From: JADJLQ01 sp034439915
Lineage (GTDB): Bacteria; Bacteroidota; Bacteroidia; Chitinophagales; Saprospiraceae
NCBI GenBank assembly: GCA_034439915.1
Contig: JAWXBI010000292.1
Location: 1-29,045 of the forward strand
Reading direction: 5' to 3'
DNA: 29,045 bases
Shown here piece after piece: positions 16,548 through 28,100 of this stretch. The notes beneath the pieces were generated by a model. That model made no database searches. It worked only from the letters and a program-made list of their open reading frames with translations, and was not told the DNA's origin. The stretch's first letter is position 1, and the number at the start of each line of letters is the position of its first letter. Made by a program: the position numbers and the translations under genes.

Positions 16548-17027
16548 AGAGCGGTGTGATAAAACAATTTTCCGGAGGCCTGAGTAAAACACCTGTGGAC
16601 GTCCGGCAGGGTGTCGGAGTTTGATTAAAATACGAAGCGGCTTCCATAAAATTGGAATTAGTATAAAATAATTGGGTAATGTCGTGGTCTATATTTCCAA
16701 TCAAACCGACCAGTTCATTTTTACTATTTGGCTCAGAGATAGTAGTTTTGGGTAATTCGTAAAGGCCAGTAATAGAATAAACTATGGTCCCTTCAATTAG
16801 ACCGATCTAAGTTATTATTTAATTTAAAAAAAACCAAATAATTCTCCGGTTTTTATCCGCAGGCCTTACGATCGTACCTCCTAAAAACGACAATCTAAAT
16901 TAACAGTTATATATAAACTTGATTTTCTGTGACTTATAAATTTTCAGCATATTCTTATTCACAGCCTTCCGCATTTCGGTTTGGAACTCGCCTCAACTGG
17001 ACCAAAAATGGAAAGGCCTTCCAAATT
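16548..17027. other. Gene-free stretch upstream of the kinase operon
   Basis: No convincing gene is present. It should carry the promoter of the four-gene signalling run, but I find no good TAnnTTTG match. It contains the perfect palindrome TACGATCGTA (16867-16876), next to an AGGAGGT word on the minus strand that has no start codon after it. An open minus-strand frame without ATG at its head covers 16803-16498 and overlaps the kinase start (see findings). Confidence 0.4.
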
Positions 17028-17068
17028 AAAAACTTATTCAGCCGGCACTCCATCAGCCCCTGCCGGGC
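17028..17068 (-). terminator. Probable terminator of mutS2
   Basis: GCCGGCA (17041-17047) pairs with TGCCGGGC (17061-17068) with one bulge and a 13-nt loop, directly after the mutS2 stop codon. On the minus strand the hairpin is followed, after eight bases, by TTTTT (17032-17028). The gap between stem and T-tract makes it weaker than the terminator at 1186-1231. Confidence 0.5.
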
Positions 17069-19453
17069 TCAGGAAAACTCCAGGATCGAAATTCCATCTC
17101 CCCCGGCATTTTGAGGTGGATGGACGATTTTTTTAATGGCTTTATATTGTTTCGCTTGGGTTTTTACCAATTCCCGGAGTATCCCGTTTCCTTTGCCATG
17201 GAGGATGCGGACTTCGTGGACATTGTTGAGAATAGCCCGGTCCAGATAATTTTGTAATAACTCAATAGCCTGTGATTTACTCATACCCCGCAGGTCCAGG
17301 GAGCTCTCCACTTTTTTTTCTTCGACCTGAATGGCTTGTATATTCCTGGCGTTAGGATGGACCACAGGTTCCCTGGCAGAGACGAGGTCCCTCAAGGGCA
17401 GGTTAAGGATCATTGAACCCATTGCTACCTCAGCCTGATCTTTTCGAATCGAAAGTATACTGCCTACCTCAGAACCGTTTTTCATTTTCACAAAAGCACC
17501 TACTTGTATAGGTTTATGATGAATTTGTTCCAATTGTTTGATTTCGGTATGGATCGTTTGAAGGTCTTTATTAAGTATTTCGATGTTTTGTTTGGTCTCT
17601 TCCAGTTTTTTTCGGACCGGTTCGTGTTGTTTTACTTTTTTAATTTCATGAAGTGTTTTTTCCACTTTCTGGGCTAAAGACTTTTCAGCATTGACTTCCC
17701 AGGATTTCTGATCCAGCTTTAATTTTTTCTTTTTGAGTTCAAACTCGGAATTAATTTGTTCATAGTTTTTAATTAATTTATCCAGCCTGGATTCTTTTTC
17801 TTTGGCACGGGTCAATTGTTCCTGGAGGTTAATTTTATCCCGTTGCAATTCAATCAGCAATTCTTCCAGTTCTTTCTGATCTTCGTGGATGCGGCTTTTA
17901 GCTTGTTCGATTATCGCCGGATCAAGCCCGCTCCGGTAAGCGACCTCAAAAGCATACGAACTGCCCGGCCTGCCCACTTTGAGCTGAAAGGTGGGTATCA
18001 GGTGCTCTGTATCAAATATCATAGCCCCATTCAACAAGCCCTTGGTTTTAAATGCCAATACTTTGAGGTTTGAGTAATGGGTGGTGATGACCCCGTATAC
18101 ATTTTTTTGGTTGAGGGCGAGCAAGATGGATTCTGCTATGGCACCTCCTAATTTAGGGTCGGTGCCGGAACCAAACTCATCGATAAATACCAGGCTCCTG
18201 CCATCCGCTACCTCAAGGAATTGTTTCATTTTTAACAGTCGGGAGCTGTAGGTGCTCAGATCATCTTCCAGGGACTGTTGGTCGCCGATATCACCCAGAA
18301 AAGAATGGAATATGCCCATTTCACTGGATTCGTGGACAGGTACCAGCATGCCGGATTGAAGCATCAATTGAATCAAACCTGCCGCCTTCATGGCTACACT
18401 TTTACCCCCGGCATTGGGCCCGCTGAGGATTAAAATCCTGTTGTCGCCCAATAATACCAGGTCAAAGGGTACAGTCTCTTTTCTCAGGGGTTTATTTTTG
18501 AGGTAGAGCAGCGGATGTTTGCCTGCCTTTACCTTAAGTTGCGGACGGTCAAAAACATCAGGCCGAAAGCCTTCATACGATGATGCAAACAAACTTTTAG
18601 CCCGAATAAAATCCAGCTTGATCATCCAGCTCCATCCTTCCCGCAAAAGAAAATTTTCCGTTCTGCATGCTTCGCTCAACATTTTAAGGATGCGGTAGAT
18701 TTCTTTTTGATAATCCATCTCGAGATCAAACAACTCATAGTTTTTCTCGATAATCTGTTCCGGTTCGATGTAGGTCGTTCTTCCGGTAGTCGATTCGTCG
18801 TGAATGATCCCTTTAATTTTACGTTTATATTCGGCTTGCACCGCCACTACCCTTCTGTTGTTCCGTATACTTTCACCGGAATCGCTTAACCACCCTTGTC
18901 TCCGGTACTCATTGAGCAGGGTTCTGAAAATTTGATCGACCTCCTGTTCCTTGGAACGAATGGCCTTGTGAATTGCCTTCAATTCGGGTGTTGCATCCGG
19001 TCGCACAGCATCCGAATCATCAAAGACCAGCGAAAACTGTTTAAACAGATCAGAACTGTAGCCAATGGTTTGGAATGAGCCAAACGTCAATTTAAGATTT
19101 ACCTGCCTTTCTTCCTGTTGATAAAACCGATGTATGTCCTCCAGATTTCGCAGCACATGGAAAATATCAACCAGGACTTCCAGTTCATATACAAAATCCT
19201 GGATATTTATTTTATCCAGGCTGTCCCGAATGGATTCACATGTTTTTAGAGGCGGGAGTTCATTTCGTTCATAAGCAGATTTTAACTCCAGGGTTTCGCC
19301 CAGGGCAAGGTCGATATGCGATTTGTCGGTATATACTTGCAGAGGGAAATAATCCAGCCGGGTATCCTGGATCAGGCAATGAGCCATCAATAAATTGCTC
19401 AGTTTATCAAATTCCAGGTGTTGAAACAGGGCCTCCGGTCTTATGGTGATCAT
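17069..19453 (-). CDS. mutS2: Endonuclease MutS2
   Basis: MutS2, 794 residues from the ATG at 19453. A TTG nine bases upstream is a poorer choice. It lacks the mismatch-recognition domain of MutS and starts with the core/clamp region. The ATPase has Walker A GPNAGGKS (345-352), Walker B LVFIDE (421-426) and the signature STYSSR and GSGTDP segments. A coiled coil with many K/E residues (about 510-640) follows, and a C-terminal Smr nuclease domain (about 717-794) has LDLRGM and HGKGNGILR motifs. In other bacteria MutS2 suppresses recombination by acting on branched DNA, and in some it rescues collided ribosomes through Smr. Which role applies here cannot be read from the sequence. The length is normal. 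A hairpin terminator follows, so it is probably monocistronic. Confidence 0.95.
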   Translation of the reverse strand: MITIRPEALFQHLEFDKLSNLLMAHCLIQDTRLDYFPLQVYTDKSHIDLALGETLELKSAYERNELPPLKTCESIRDSLDKINIQDFVYELEVLVDIFHVLRNLEDIHRFYQQEERQVNLKLTFGSFQTIGYSSDLFKQFSLVFDDSDAVRPDATPELKAIHKAIRSKEQEVDQIFRTLLNEYRRQGWLSDSGESIRNNRRVVAVQAEYKRKIKGIIHDESTTGRTTYIEPEQIIEKNYELFDLEMDYQKEIYRILKMLSEACRTENFLLREGWSWMIKLDFIRAKSLFASSYEGFRPDVFDRPQLKVKAGKHPLLYLKNKPLRKETVPFDLVLLGDNRILILSGPNAGGKSVAMKAAGLIQLMLQSGMLVPVHESSEMGIFHSFLGDIGDQQSLEDDLSTYSSRLLKMKQFLEVADGRSLVFIDEFGSGTDPKLGGAIAESILLALNQKNVYGVITTHYSNLKVLAFKTKGLLNGAMIFDTEHLIPTFQLKVGRPGSSYAFEVAYRSGLDPAIIEQAKSRIHEDQKELEELLIELQRDKINLQEQLTRAKEKESRLDKLIKNYEQINSEFELKKKKLKLDQKSWEVNAEKSLAQKVEKTLHEIKKVKQHEPVRKKLEETKQNIEILNKDLQTIHTEIKQLEQIHHKPIQVGAFVKMKNGSEVGSILSIRKDQAEVAMGSMILNLPLRDLVSAREPVVHPNARNIQAIQVEEKKVESSLDLRGMSKSQAIELLQNYLDRAILNNVHEVRILHGKGNGILRELVKTQAKQYKAIKKIVHPPQNAGGDGISILEFS

Positions 19454-19459
19454 GGGGCA

Positions 19460-19467
19460 CAAAATTA
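19460..19467 (-). promoter_or_regulatory. Possible -7 element for mutS2 (leaderless?)
   Basis: TAATTTTG on the minus strand matches the Bacteroidota -7 consensus TAnnTTTG and ends six bases before the ATG at 19453, so transcription would start at or next to the start codon. No good -33 TTTG is seen at the usual distance. The dyad AAGCGCTT (19475-19482) lies just upstream. The rest of 19483-19744 has no gene or clear site. Confidence 0.3.
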
Positions 19468-19744
19468 GGGAAAGCGCTTAAAGAAGCTTGAAAAAGTTCA
19501 GTCGACTGACAGGCCACATCAGGAAAATCGACACGCTGATCAACTATCTTTTGTCCTGGAAGATTATTAGATGCCTCGATGAAAGAGGGGAAGCGGGACA
19601 CAGAAGATAATCGAATTAAATAATGGTCGCAATAAAAGGTAATTCGATCAGGTCAACCGCTCACCCCCACTTTCATGGAAGCTAGGGCAGGCATTTGTTT
19701 GTGTTCAATTCAGGCCAATAAATTATGAGTTCGTTATAATATAA

Positions 19745-20902
19745 TTAATCCAATTTAAATACTGTCATCGAAATTCTGCCTGATTTGCCGGATACGTTGA
19801 TGCTATAAGGCCCTGAAGTAAATTGGCCCAAGTCGAAAACTTTTATCTGGGAACCTCCATCTAAGGCCATAATTTCCCTGGAGATGGTCCTGCCCAGAAT
19901 GTCGATAATCTCAATAGATACAATGCCTTCATTTTTACTTTGTATCCTTAAATTAACCTGATTTTTGGTCGGGTTAGGATAGGTCTCCGCAAAAAAAGCG
20001 CTGATCTTTTGCTGTACACTTTTTATTTCAGTAAATCGTGCATCACCCTCCGAATCAATAAGTTTAAGACGGTAATACAACATGTCAGAAGCCGGCAAAT
20101 CCGCATCTTCAAAATGGTATTGAATTTCCCTGCTAGAATGCCCCGCTGCCGGGACTTTTCCAATGACCTTCCAGTGATTTTGTACAGTATTTATACTCCT
20201 ATGAATTTCAAATTCAATGCTATTCCTTTCTGAAAGTGTAGTCCAGTCCAGATAGACCAGTTTATCAGTATTTTTTTTTACTGAAAACTTTGACATATTT
20301 ATCGGTAAATAATTGAAAGCCCTAACCATGTCGTTATTGGTATTGCCACCAGTTTGAGTGATGGAACAGTCAGGTACTGCTGGATTCGATGCCCCTAAGG
20401 CATAGGCCGGTACACTCAGGGAAACGAACACGCCATTCCCACCCTGACCAAAGTTCATTGAGGAAGGAGTGCCGATGGCATAAATCACCGATACATTGAA
20501 GAGCCCTGCGCCATTAGTAATACTGTCGGAAGTAAAGTTGACATCCGGAATGGTACTGGTCTGCTCACCGGTAAAGGCATTGTTAGATGCGCTATACGTC
20601 CAACTAAAATAAGGTACATATGGACCAGACAGATCGTTCAACGGGTTACCGGTGGCCGGTAATACGGTATCCTGTGACATACGAATTGTCATCGTTACAA
20701 TTCCCCTGCTAACGGGCATCTGACAGACTCCGAGGTTACCAAAAATAAAGGTGTATGTCCCCTGCTGACCTATGGATGTATAAGGTTTGACATCATACCC
20801 CAGACTGCTCAGGTAGGGATCAAAAGCCCGCTGAGCTATTAATTTGAAACCGGTCAGCATTACAAGAAATAAAATTGACGACTTCGGGTATTTATCTATC
20901 AC
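19745..20902 (-). CDS. Secreted T9SS cargo protein, function unknown (paralogue of the upstream gene)
   Basis: A 385-residue exported protein. The start is GTG at 20902, chosen because it gives a signal peptide (KSSILFLVMLTGFKLIAQ, cleavage near 24) and no in-frame ATG precedes it. An internal ATG at 20860 would destroy the signal. The N-terminal half (about 25-200) is a beta-rich domain containing TYTFIFGN and a cysteine pair, of unknown function. Next comes an FN3-like module (LVYLDWTTLSERNSIEFEIHRS to LYYRLKLIDSEG), very common before sorting tails in Bacteroidota. It ends with a T9SS type A domain from FAETYPNPTKNQVNLRI to the end. It has the same layout as the 393-residue protein 74 bp upstream. 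Third gene of the probable surface operon. No catalytic motif is visible; a structural or accessory surface role is an inference. Confidence 0.85.
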   Translation of the reverse strand: MIDKYPKSSILFLVMLTGFKLIAQRAFDPYLSSLGYDVKPYTSIGQQGTYTFIFGNLGVCQMPVSRGIVTMTIRMSQDTVLPATGNPLNDLSGPYVPYFSWTYSASNNAFTGEQTSTIPDVNFTSDSITNGAGLFNVSVIYAIGTPSSMNFGQGGNGVFVSLSVPAYALGASNPAVPDCSITQTGGNTNNDMVRAFNYLPINMSKFSVKKNTDKLVYLDWTTLSERNSIEFEIHRSINTVQNHWKVIGKVPAAGHSSREIQYHFEDADLPASDMLYYRLKLIDSEGDARFTEIKSVQQKISAFFAETYPNPTKNQVNLRIQSKNEGIVSIEIIDILGRTISREIMALDGGSQIKVFDLGQFTSGPYSINVSGKSGRISMTVFKLD

Positions 20903-20976
20903 GCGAAAAAAAATTAAATATTTTATTTAGAATTTGATATGACAACTAACCTGAATGGTCAGAAATGTCTTTAATA

Positions 20977-22158
20977 TTAATTAATTTTTAATGTTTTTAA
21001 TACCTGTTGGATGCCATCGTAAGAAACATGGACTGAGTAGGTGCCTTGAGGTACCTTGTCCAATTGGATCAATTTACTGCTATATCCTTTTTGTATAATA
21101 TTGCTCTCCTTAAAGACCTGCCTTCCAAGTACATCAAAAATCTGGATGTCCACCGGCCCTTCTTCCTTTATATTAAGGTTAAGATAAAAAGCTTGTGTAA
21201 ACGGATTGGGAAAGGTATTCATTGTAATTCCATGAGGGCCATTGAATGAAACCATCCTTACATCTGTGTATTGGAATGCACCGTTGAATTCGATTGATTT
21301 GAGCCGATAATAAACTTTTGATACCTTGAGTTCAGAAATCTGGTCGATGTAGACGTATTCTGATTTTTTGGTTGAAAAACCTGCCGCTTCCTTCTTACCG
21401 ATCATACTCCATGTTTTAGTTGCGGCGTCAAAACGTTCAACTTCAAATTCGCGGTTGTTTTGTTCAGTCAGCGTGGTCCAGTTAAGTTCCACTTTGCGAT
21501 CACTCAGTGGTTTGGCCTGAAAAGTCAGGTTTTGTAAGGGTAAACGGGTAAAGGTGTATTCGTAACCTCCTAGATTATTATTGGTAGTGGGTTCATTGTT
21601 GTTAGTTGGTTGACTTGGGGGCAACAAGTTGACAACCAATCCATTTAATCCTCTGAAAGAACCAGTTACCTGGGTTCCATAACAATTCTGTTGACCATCG
21701 CAAGGTGATTGAGAAGCCTCAGTTGAAATAGCGACGTGCTTAATAGGGAAAGTAATCGTTCCGCTTTCTCCTGAAGCTATAGTAGCAATCTGGGTCCCTC
21801 TGAGGGTTCCGTCAAATGAGTCGTAAAACCAGGAAAATTTAGTTGCGATTGTCCCTGTAGGAATGGCTCCACTATTGATATCACTTCCTATAATGGTATA
21901 AGCGGTATTCGGACTTATTTGAATTATTAGCTTACATCCTTCACCACCACCGCAGGAGTCCCACTTGTTCATAGCTTCAGGTCCATTGTTACCTATAGTA
22001 AATGTAACCGTACCCATGGTACCTACCGGACCCCATGGACTTTTAGGCAACACGAAGTTGGCACTTGAAGCACTTAAAAACGGGTCATAGATTGGCATTT
22101 GTCCGGACATCTTAATGGTTACTATTAATAAAAGAAATAGTATAACAGGGTTTTTCAT
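20977..22158 (-). CDS. Secreted T9SS cargo protein, function unknown
   Basis: A 393-residue exported protein with a clear signal peptide (MKNPVILFLLLIVTIKMSGQ). The N-terminal domain (about 22-205) starts PIYDPFLSASS and contains GTVTFTIGNNGPEAM, a pattern like DUF11-type beta domains, plus four cysteines (for example DSCGGGEGC). The FN3-like module (RKVELNWTTLTEQNNREFEV to VYYRLKSIEFNG) is followed by a T9SS type A sorting domain beginning NTFPNPFTQAFYLNL. It is a paralogue of the 385-residue protein downstream: both have YDPFL/FDPYL after the signal, the same domain order and similar length. It begins 29 bp after the end of the 2142-residue gene, so they are probably co-transcribed. No enzymatic motif is visible. 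It may assist or decorate the large protein on the cell surface. Confidence 0.87.
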   Translation of the reverse strand: MKNPVILFLLLIVTIKMSGQMPIYDPFLSASSANFVLPKSPWGPVGTMGTVTFTIGNNGPEAMNKWDSCGGGEGCKLIIQISPNTAYTIIGSDINSGAIPTGTIATKFSWFYDSFDGTLRGTQIATIASGESGTITFPIKHVAISTEASQSPCDGQQNCYGTQVTGSFRGLNGLVVNLLPPSQPTNNNEPTTNNNLGGYEYTFTRLPLQNLTFQAKPLSDRKVELNWTTLTEQNNREFEVERFDAATKTWSMIGKKEAAGFSTKKSEYVYIDQISELKVSKVYYRLKSIEFNGAFQYTDVRMVSFNGPHGITMNTFPNPFTQAFYLNLNIKEEGPVDIQIFDVLGRQVFKESNIIQKGYSSKLIQLDKVPQGTYSVHVSYDGIQQVLKTLKIN

Positions 22159-22187
22159 GATCTAAATTTTAGAAATGAAATTTTAAA

Positions 22188-25100
22188 TTAATTGGTTATA
22201 TAATCAATCCGTTCGTCGTCGACATTGTTCAGAAAATTGGTTTCTCCACCACTGCCCTGTACAATAATCGAATTGAAGAACATTTGACCGGTTTCTCCTT
22301 CAGAGAAAAAGGTTGCAGTAAATCCGAATTTGGATTCTCCATAAGCAGGAAATACACTACCAGTGAATGTAAATACCCAATAAATTGGATCAGCATTGGA
22401 AAACGACCAACTGGAATTTTGTAGAATGTTTGCTCCCAGTGAAGTCAATGAAGGACTATAGGTAAAACTAAGTTTGCTTGTTTTAGGGATTCTGACAATA
22501 ATAGGGTCGCCGGTAGTCGGAACATCTTCAACTTCATTTATTCTGACAATGACTCGTAATAACCGGCTGTATCCCGATGTAGCATTCACTGTAAATGAAG
22601 AAGGCAATATGGAGATAGTAGGTTGCAAATCAGGCATGATTGGGGCCGCAGGGATCCTAAATCCTGCATCGACGGTCAGATCAACCTGGCCTGAAGTAAG
22701 TGTATAATTGCCGGTCATCCCGGTAGTGAAATCCGCGTCACTGTCCAACGTATCAATGCCGTTATTAGCCGTAGTTGGAATGTAACCCGTAGGAGTACTG
22801 AACGTGACTTTATAAGTGCCCGGTGTCAGGCCGGAAAATAAATACTTGCCATCGATATCGGTTTGCAAAGGACTCGACGAAACTCCTGTAGTTATATTCG
22901 TTAAAATCACTGTCGCAGCGAATATTGATCCGGGTATTCCGGGTTCTCCGGGATCCTGGATACCATCTAAATCAATATCATCCCATACAAAATTACCTAA
23001 ACTAGCCGTCTTATAAAACCCAGCATCCACGGTCGTATCCGACTGACCACTGGTCAATACATAATTGCCGGTCATCCCTGCGCCATTGGCATCGCTGTCT
23101 TTGTCATCAGCACCTGCATTGGCTGGTGAGGGAACAAATCCGGAAGGAGTCGCAAATGTAACCTTATAGGTACCGGGAGTAAGTCCGTTGAAGAAATATC
23201 GTCCATTGGCATTGGTAGCACCCGGGGTGGTTACCGAGGTGGTTACATTAGTTAAGGTAACCGATGCTCCGCTAATGCCAGGTTCGCTGGCATCCTGATC
23301 CCCATCTGCATTTAAATCATGCCATACAAAATTGCCCAGAGAGGCTGTTTTGTAAAACCCTGCATCCACGGTGCTATCTACTTGCCCGCTGATTAATATA
23401 TAGTTTCCTGACATTCCACCACTGGCATCGCTGTCTTTATCGTCCGCACCTACATTGGATGTAGTAGCTAAAAATCCGGAAGGTGTGCCGAAGGTCACTT
23501 TATACGTGCCCGGAGTCAATCCGGTAAATAAATACCTACCTGAAGAATTTGTGGTGGACGGTGTAATGGCTGAAGTGGTCACATTGGTCAAAGTAACGGA
23601 AACCCCACTGATACCGGGTTCGCCGGCATCCTGGTCACCATCGCCATTTAAATCATTCCATACAAAGTTGCCAAGCGAAGCTGTTGCATAAAATCCGGCA
23701 TCCACGGTAGAGTCCACCTGTCCACTGATCAGGACATAGTTGGCTGTCACACCTGCAACCGGATCACTGTCTTTATCATCCGCTCCGGAATTAGCTGTTG
23801 AAGGGGTAAAACCTGATGGTGTACCAAACCTTACATTATACAAACCCGGAGTCAGTCCGGTAAATAAATATTTTCCATTGCCATCCGTAGTGGCCGACGT
23901 CGTACCTGCAGTATTTACGTTGGTCAAGGTCACCGAAACCCCGCTGATACCTGGTTCGCCGGCATCCTGATCGCCATCTGCATTTAAGTCGTTCCATACA
24001 AAATTACCAAGGGAGGCGGTTTTATAAAATCCGGCATCGACGGTAGTATCCACCTGGCCAGCAGCCAGGATATAGTTTGAAGTGACTCCACCAACAGGGT
24101 CGCTGTCTTTGTCATCTGTTCCGGAGTTGGATGTAGAAGCCGTGAATCCTGAAGGAGTACCAAACGTGACTTTGTATGTACCTGGAGTCAACCCGGTAAA
24201 TAAATATTTTCCATTGATATCGGTGGTTGCTGGGGTAGTAAATGAAGTAGTTACGTTAGTCAGGGTAACGGAAACACCACTCAATCCCGGTTCGCCGGCG
24301 TCCTGGTCTCCATCACCATTTAAGTCATTCCATACAAAATTGCCCAGACTGCTGGTGGGGCTGGCTGTCAGACAGAATCCATCCAATTTTACATAATCAC
24401 AGGTTATCGTTATTTCAACACGGATTTTGGTGGTACCCGAAGGTGCTACACCGGAGAGTGAAAAATATTTTAATAAATAATCCGGTACATCGACATCTTT
24501 ATCCAGATCGACGGAATCCCGTTTTAAGGATACACCGCTGGCGTTTAAATAGATCAATTTGAGCCAGGGGCTGCAAGATTGACCTGGCGTATGTGTACCT
24601 GCGTAAATATTCAGGTTAACAACTGACCCTGCGTTTACATTAGAAAATTCTCTAAACATTCTGGCGGTACCGGAAGAATGATCCAGGAAAGCATTTTTGC
24701 TTCCGCACATCTGATATCCGTCGCCAGTGGTCAAACTGCCACCACTTACGGTCCAATAACCGGAAACGAGGGCATCTTCAAAACCAGGATTGGAAATAAG
24801 ATTAGTAGAATTTTCAGGACAATCACAATTGGTTACTTTTAATCCTGCGTCGATAGTCAGGTTACTTTGGCCGGATGTCAGCACAATTCCACTGACGATT
24901 CCGCTTGCATTAATATCACTGTCTGTATTGTCATTTCCTGAATTTGAAGCGGTTGTTGTATAACCTCCGGGGACACCGAAGCTTAGACTGTAGGTGCCGG
25001 CGACCAGGCCGGTAAATAAATATTTTCCATCATTATCTGTAGTGTCTTTAACCGTTGAATTATCGGGTTTGGTCAGGGTAACAATGATGCCTTTTAGCTG

Positions 25101-28100
25101 ATGTTCAGACGATTCCTGTTGACCATTACCATTTGCATCCAACCATACATAGTCGCCTATACTTCCGAGGGTTGCTACAATAAATACAAAATTATATTCA
25201 TCACATATGGTCCCTGTCAAATTGGAACCGGAAAATACCTGGACATTGACCGTATATGATCCTGCCGTCTGTGGATCCCAATTAGCATTATAAGGACTCG
25301 AATTTTCAGTATTGGATGTACCGTTTTGACCGGTAAGGCCAACGGTAAACTTTACACTGCCTACGGTTCCTGAGGTACTGGCTTCCAGGTCATAGAGGTC
25401 ATTAAAACTCGATAAGTTATAAGTACCTCCTTCCACTATTGGTATATTGGCTCCGCCACTTAAATGTTTAAATAATAAACCAGTGATTTGGGCAGTACAA
25501 CAAGGGCCTTCATCCACAGGTTCAGATTCCACACCTGTCTTACTCGGACTGGCATGCATACCCGTGAGGGCTGCATTTTTAAATCCGGAAGCACCAAAAA
25601 CGGCTGCATCCACTACCACTTCATACCATACATCGAAAATCCAGTTGGGATAAGTGGGGTTGGGTGTATAGTTTTCATCTGTGGCAGGAGAATTTTCAGT
25701 CAGTACATAACCAAGCTCATTAAAATTTTTATCCATAGAGGTATACACGCTGATGACAGATGAAGCATTCCCAGTCATCATCCCTCCATCACCTCCTGTA
25801 ACTCCCAAACTTTTATATCCCGAAGACACACTGGCGTCAGCACTGAGGTAATCCATTTTAAATTCCAGTTTTTTGGAATTGTTATTATCGTACAAGGTTA
25901 ATTGTATTTGATCCGACTGATAAAGCATTTTGAAATTATGATTATTCCATCCGATCGCAGTAGTCCCATAGGTATTGTCTACAAAGGTTTTGCTCAATTG
26001 GGTCCATATTTTAACTTTGTCACCCATTATTGTGGTAATCATTTTTGCGGTCACCGTGTTATTGTTGGTGCCAACAAAACAAACTGTAGTTGTACCACAG
26101 TTGGTAATGATGTTGACGGTAGCCAGACTCGTGTCATTGGGACAGGGCGAAATACCTGTTTTTACATACCGGAATACATAATTTGATGTTGCTCCATTCG
26201 GGTTAAAGGTAGAAGATCCGTTGGTATAGCTTGCACCAGATCCGCTCACACGGCTCCATGCTCCACCGGCAACTTCTGCACTTATGATTGAAAACAAGTC
26301 AATGGAAGTATTTATTGGACAGCTGTTCATACTACCATCCATTCCGGCTTCCGGAGTACAGGTTATATTAGTAATCGTAAACGTAATGGTGGTATCATGA
26401 CACTTAGTACCACCCGCATTGTCATTAGAATATGCTTCAATTTTTACGCTGTAATTGCCTGCAGTAGGTACCCATGCCGTCCCGGTAGCAGGAGCGTTAT
26501 ACACTGATGAGTTGTCTGTGGGAGTACTGGCTGAGGGACCGGTGATGATAAATTTTACACTTTCAAGGGTACCCGATACAGAGGCTTCGAGATTGTATAA
26601 GTTGGATAGGGTAGTCAAAGGATAATTGCCACCGTTGGTAATAGCGATGTCTGGGCTACCACTTAATTTGTTGAAAAAAAGACTGGTAATCCTTCCGTTG
26701 CAACAAGCTGTGATGGTAACCGTGGCAATACTGGTATCAGTAGGACAGCCGCCCGTACCAGATAATACATATCTGAAGGTGGAGGTGGTCGCATTGGAAG
26801 CAGGTGTAAATGTACCAGCCGCTGCATTAAAATTGCCATTTGAACCCGATACCTTAGACCAGGTACCACCGCTGGTTTCGCCATCGATCAGACTGGCCAG
26901 GATAATGGCATTTGTAGAAGTATTACATACTATAGTGTCTCCATTATTTCCGGCATTCGGTGGCGTGGTAAGTGTCACGTTGGCAAAGCTGGTATCATTC
27001 GGACAGCCTCCTGTCCCGGTGATGACATATCTAAAACTTGAAGTGGTTGCGTTGGATGCGGGTACAAAAGTGCCAGCGCCCGCATTAAAATTACCATTCG
27101 AACCCGAAACCCTCGACCATACGCCACCTGTGGACTCACCATCGATGAGATTGGCCAGATAGATGATCGAGGTGGATGATTTGCACACCAGGGTATCCCC
27201 GTCTGTTCCGGCAGTACCTGAACATCCACCGGATACATTGAGACAGACCAGATCCACTTTGAGCCAATCTGATCCTACCTTGCCGATGACACGGACTTTA
27301 TTGGCTGCAGAGGGAGCTGTACGATTGATCGAGTAGCCCAACATGGTACCCTCATTTAATGTGTGATCAACTTCCAGAAAAAATGAATCCAACCTGGTAT
27401 TATTATTATAGAAAACGAGTCCAAACATGGCAGTTTGCGCTGGCGTATGAGTACCTGCTTTAAATTTAAGGGAGAGTTGGGCACCACCTGTAATAGTTAC
27501 ATCCTGGTAGAATACGGCCAGGCTCGAATTGCTGTTGCCATCCATTTGAGCTGAATTGCCTGACCCGCACTGAGCAGCGAAGCTATTTTTTTGCCAGGTT
27601 GTAAATGAGCCTCCGGTAATCCATGAGGAAGGGGTGCTGGATCCGGATTCAAAACTTGGGTTTATTATTTTGTTATCGGCACAATCACAACCACCTACGG
27701 TTACGAATGCAGTATCAGAACAACCATTGGCGGTCCAGATATATTTATAGGTTCCCGTTTTATTGAAAGCCACTATAGAAGTGGTGGCGGAATTGTCATT
27801 AGAAATCACGGAAAGCCCAGGGTTGGACCCCGCTTCAGTCCATATTCCACCAGTGACTGCTGTCGCGGACATGGTGACGCTGGAATAAAGATCTGTTGCT
27901 GTCTTGTCCGCTCCTGCATTGGGTTTTGCAGTCGTAGTGATCAAAACGGTGTCTTTACATCCACCGACGGTCCATATAAATCCATAGGTGCCGACGGCAG
28001 TGAGGCCGTTAACCGTTGAATTTGCATTATTGGCAGCACCAAAGCTGGTATTGCTGGGATTCGCCGGGGAAGTGCGTACCGACCAGGATCCCGTAGAAGC

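Noticed and set aside
19407..19601. Small minus-strand frame before mutS2
   Set aside because: It overlaps the mutS2 start in another frame, and shows no domain, signal peptide or convincing start context.
22188..22660. Type B (gliding motility-associated) sorting tail on the adhesin
   Set aside because: The characteristic F-x-P-N-G-D-G-x-N-D motif is absent; the C-terminal domain ends DDERIDYITN and matches no sorting tail I know.
26626..27162. Plus-strand open frame opposite the adhesin gene
   Set aside because: It mirrors the tandem Ig-like repeats on the coding strand, so stops are absent because of the repeats. It is Pro/Val/Leu-rich with no domain, start context or independent evidence. 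The same holds for other long antisense frames in the repeat and PAS regions, for example 8373-8846.
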